NCBI RefSeq assembly: GCF_024347595.1
Contig: NZ_AP025506.1
Span: 1,488,001 to 1,552,000, forward strand
Reading direction: 5' to 3'
DNA from: Vibrio pomeroyi
Lineage (GTDB): Bacteria; Pseudomonadota; Gammaproteobacteria; Enterobacterales; Vibrionaceae
DNA length: 64,000 nucleotides
Shown here: one piece after another, positions 62,032 to 64,000 of the stretch
Layout of the letters: each line of letters opens with the position of its first letter
How positions within the stretch are numbered: position 1 is the first letter of the stretch
The notes under the pieces: model-generated
Seen by the model: only the letters and a program-made list of their open reading frames with translations
Database searches by the model: none
Told to the model about the DNA's origin: nothing
Position numbers and translations under genes: made by a program

Positions 62032-62929
62032 TGAATTTCCTGAACAGTAAGCGGATTACGTTTACTGTGGCTGAAGGTTAGTTTTGTTCAGTATCTGATA
62101 GTATGCGGTACGCGTGCAACCCAGATCACAAATAAATTGCCGGAAAACGGTGCTTTACTATTCAATCGAGTCGACAAGGAAGCTTTTGAATCGAATTGTG
62201 GCGATTTCTTCGTAACTGTTCTACCTGTTTACGGTTACATGAGCGGCGGTGGTGGAGAGTCAGGGTCACTATCAAGGTGCAGATGTTTAAGCTAACAGAC
62301 GACCGTTTAAACCGTTAGATCTTCATGCCTAACGCTCTCCCCAATTTAGTAGTCTTTCGGCAATATAATTCACTTAGTTTTGATGAGTCATTGGGTATTT
62401 ATGATTGCAGGGGGAATTAAGTTGGATAGATCTACGTGTCTCATTTTTAATACTGTTTAAAGGCTATGTTTTAAACCCATGTTTAAATCTTAGGTTTAAA
62501 ATTCTTAATACTAAAATCTATTATTACAATTTGATGTTAATACTGATTTGTTTCATTTGTGAGACGATATTGCAACACGGCGATCTATATAGTGATTCAT
62601 TTAAATAAAATGTTTGTTTATGGCTTTTATTTATTTTGTGGGTATTTTAAATAAATCTTGTTTTATAAAAATAATGACGTATAAAATTAAGGGGATTAAG
62701 TGTAAAACCAGTTTTATATCTAATTAATAAAAACACCTAAATACCACTATTTTATTAGTGTTATTTATATCAATTTGCGTGATCTTATTCTCACTGCGCC
62801 TCATTTCTTTATAAATAAGTGTCAATATATATATTTTCTAAATAGGATTGTTGTTACTTAATTGTTAACTATGATTGACTATTAGGTAACCCTAATAATA
62901 AAGCCGAATTTATATAAAGGATTAAAGAA
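62032..62929. other. A+T-rich gene desert before the fimbrial operon
   Basis: About 900 bp with no convincing gene. The first 260 bp are of normal composition and contain one frame without a usable start (62050-62295). The rest, 62380-62929, is very A+T-rich, with a dyad ATTAGG-TAAC-CCTAAT at 62881-62896, about 34 bp before the first fimbrial ATG. It may be a regulator site or a sign of foreign DNA. Confidence 0.45.
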
Positions 62930-63364
62930 ATGAACAAAGTCTTTAAGGTTGTTGCTGTATCTGCACTTTCTATCTCTTCAGCGAACGTTTTCGCTGTGAG
63001 TGACACTTTTGATGCAACACTAGAAGTAAAACAAGCAATTACAATGACAAAAACGAGTGATCTAGACTTCGGGATCATCACTTCAGATAACACAACTGAT
63101 GTTGTTATCGCTCAAGGTGATGCAGGAGCTGCGGCGTTTACGCTTTCTGGAGAATCAGGTGATGCAGTAACAGTAAGTATTTCTGATACTAACTTAGTTA
63201 ACGGTGCAAATACGATTGCGGCAGAATTCGACTTTAATAGCGCTATAACCCTAACGGGTGGTAATGCGAATCTTAATATTGGCGGTACTGCACGTACTTC
63301 AAGTGCAACATTAGTTGCTGGTACTTATACTGCAAACGTTGCAGTAGATGTAACTTACCAGTAA
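62930..63364 (+). CDS. DUF4402-type pilin-like subunit
   Basis: A 144-aa secreted protein with a signal peptide (KVVAVSALSISSANVFA). The mature domain is beta-rich and low in Cys; the motif SDLDFGIITSD near the start and a final V(A/T)YTANVAVDVTYQ strand fit the DUF4402 family of fimbrial-like subunits. GGATTAAAG precedes the ATG. It is the first gene of a chaperone-usher-type operon that continues past the window edge; it is likely the major subunit, inferred from position. Confidence 0.8.
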   Translation: MNKVFKVVAVSALSISSANVFAVSDTFDATLEVKQAITMTKTSDLDFGIITSDNTTDVVIAQGDAGAAAFTLSGESGDAVTVSISDTNLVNGANTIAAEFDFNSAITLTGGNANLNIGGTARTSSATLVAGTYTANVAVDVTYQ

Positions 63365-63416
63365 TCAAATGAAACCAGTATAATATTGTGGCTGTTGCAG
63401 AGCAGCCATTTTTACG

Positions 63417-63854
63417 ATGAAGTTTCTATTCAAATACGCGATTTATATCGGTCTGACTTTTTATTCAAGCCCGTTTCATGCTCTGGAAATTATTCCTGAA
63501 AATATGGAGGTGAAATTTCCGGGTATGTATATCTCTGGATCGGGGCAAAATGCTGATGCTAATCCGGCTAATAGTCAGATTTACGTAGTTCGCTTTTATG
63601 TAGAAGGTGAACCGGGCAAAAAGATCGTGGTTTCGCTCCCCTCTAAGCAGTACCTCAACCATTCGCGTAAATCCAAACGTCTTCGTGTTAAAAAGTTTTA
63701 TTTTGGTTGCGGCTTATCAAAGCGAGGCCGAGCCAAAATCAAAGGCAATGGAAGAAGCAAATTACTCTGCATTGGTGCGAGAGTGAAAATCGGCGCTAAT
63801 CATCCCGCTGGCGTTTATACCAGTACAATTCCTTTTGAGGTTAATTATAAATGA
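63417..63854 (+). CDS. Second pilin-like subunit (DUF4402-type)
   Basis: A 145-aa secreted protein with a signal peptide (KYAIYIGLTFYSSPFHA). The mature part resembles the preceding subunit in its final strand (GVYTSTIPFEVNY) but has a long basic middle (NHSRKSKRLRVKKFYFGCGLSKRGRAKIKG) and two Cys. It is a likely minor or tip subunit. Its stop codon overlaps the chaperone ATG by 4 bp (ATGA), so expression is coupled. Confidence 0.72.
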   Translation: MKFLFKYAIYIGLTFYSSPFHALEIIPENMEVKFPGMYISGSGQNADANPANSQIYVVRFYVEGEPGKKIVVSLPSKQYLNHSRKSKRLRVKKFYFGCGLSKRGRAKIKGNGRSKLLCIGARVKIGANHPAGVYTSTIPFEVNYK

Positions 63855-64000
63855 AGTTGTTTATCTCATGTGTTCTCGGCTTACTTTTCACGGCACAAGC
63901 CTCTGCTCAACTCCTAATCGCTCCAACTCGTTTTGTCTTAGATGCTGATACCTCTGTGACGGAAAAAATCGTGGTGGAGAACAATTCGGATGAACCGATT
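63851..64000 (+). CDS. Periplasmic pilus chaperone (partial, runs off the window)
   Basis: Starts with ATG at 63851, overlapping the previous stop. The visible 50 residues are a signal peptide (MKLFISCVLGLLFTAQASA) followed by LLIAPTRFVLDADTSVTEKIVVENNSDEPI, the first strand of a PapD-like fimbrial chaperone. The usher gene should follow beyond the window. Confidence 0.82.
   Translation, partial: MKLFISCVLGLLFTAQASAQLLIAPTRFVLDADTSVTEKIVVENNSDEPI

Noticed and set aside
62050..62295. An open frame upstream of the A+T-rich desert, with a glycine-rich segment near its end
   Set aside because: No ATG, GTG or TTG with a ribosome site opens it, it ends in an unusual low-complexity Cys tail, and no family is recognised. 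It is treated as non-coding.
62405..62608. A 67-aa frame in the A+T-rich region before the fimbrial genes
   Set aside because: Starts with a weak codon without a ribosome site, and the hydrophobic residues follow from the A+T-rich composition.

Overview
The window looks like a piece of a Vibrio chromosome. The main reasons are an adjacent, convergent cqsS/cqsA pair (the CAI-1 quorum-sensing receptor and synthase), an E. coli-like tpm / purT / cdd / yohK-yohJ(lrgB-lrgA) / sbcB block, HU and IHF genes, and VC0807-family and VirK/YbjX-family genes. Base composition is that of a mid-G+C marine gammaproteobacterium. A Splendidus-clade species is likely, but that is inference. Almost all sequence is coding. 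I found no rRNA, tRNA, CRISPR array or prophage, and one complete insertion sequence.

Layout. 0-9 kb: a partial AraC-type regulator, an exported amidohydrolase, a type IV-like prepilin, a FUSC-family membrane protein, a frameshifted glutathione S-transferase gene, a YbfB/YjiJ-type MFS carrier, a metallophosphoesterase. 9-14 kb: a metal block with an ArsR-type regulator, a NicO-family permease with a DUF1007 partner, rcnR, and a small operon (145-aa unknown plus a 59-aa DUF1289 protein) behind two RcnR-like operators. 13.7-16.5 kb: a secreted GlcG/HbpS-like protein divergent from a two-component system. 17.6-19 kb: NifX-like, NqrM-like, DUF134 and thioesterase genes. 19-36 kb: mostly housekeeping and accessory genes, including an ionotropic-glutamate-receptor-like protein, HU, an Old Yellow Enzyme homologue, YceI, a 592-aa lipoprotein, LysR regulators, DUF1826, a chemoreceptor and a degenerate metallo-beta-lactamase-fold protein. 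37-43 kb: an ABC-F ATPase behind a 26-codon leader ORF, then cqsS/cqsA. 45.9-51.8 kb: a zinc-starvation block. 52-62 kb: ihfA, ytfG-like, a betaine-binding protein, an exported RelA/SpoT-fold protein, tpm, purT, cdd, lrgB/lrgA, sbcB. 62.9-64 kb: the start of a chaperone-usher fimbrial operon that runs off the window.

The most coherent theme is metal homeostasis. Three sites share the 13-mer pattern GTTATANYATAAC or its perfect palindrome (12283, 45886, 51770), with a weaker fourth at 29293. They precede DUF1007-NicO, an aspartoacylase, a zur-led operon (zur, dihydroorotase paralogue, gamma-carbonic anhydrase, COG0523 GTPase) and DUF1826. This is the gene content expected of a Zur regulon. A separate nickel/cobalt layer consists of RcnR with one G-tract operator upstream of itself and two more in tandem upstream of an uncharacterised operon.

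Best candidates for something undescribed: the leader-peptide/competing-stem region before the ABC-F gene; the secreted HbpS-like protein with its divergent two-component system and nested dyad; the tandem RcnR-type operators before an unknown gene plus DUF1289; and an RSH-fold protein carrying a signal peptide. The insertion sequence sits exactly inside a transcription terminator between two zinc-regulated units.
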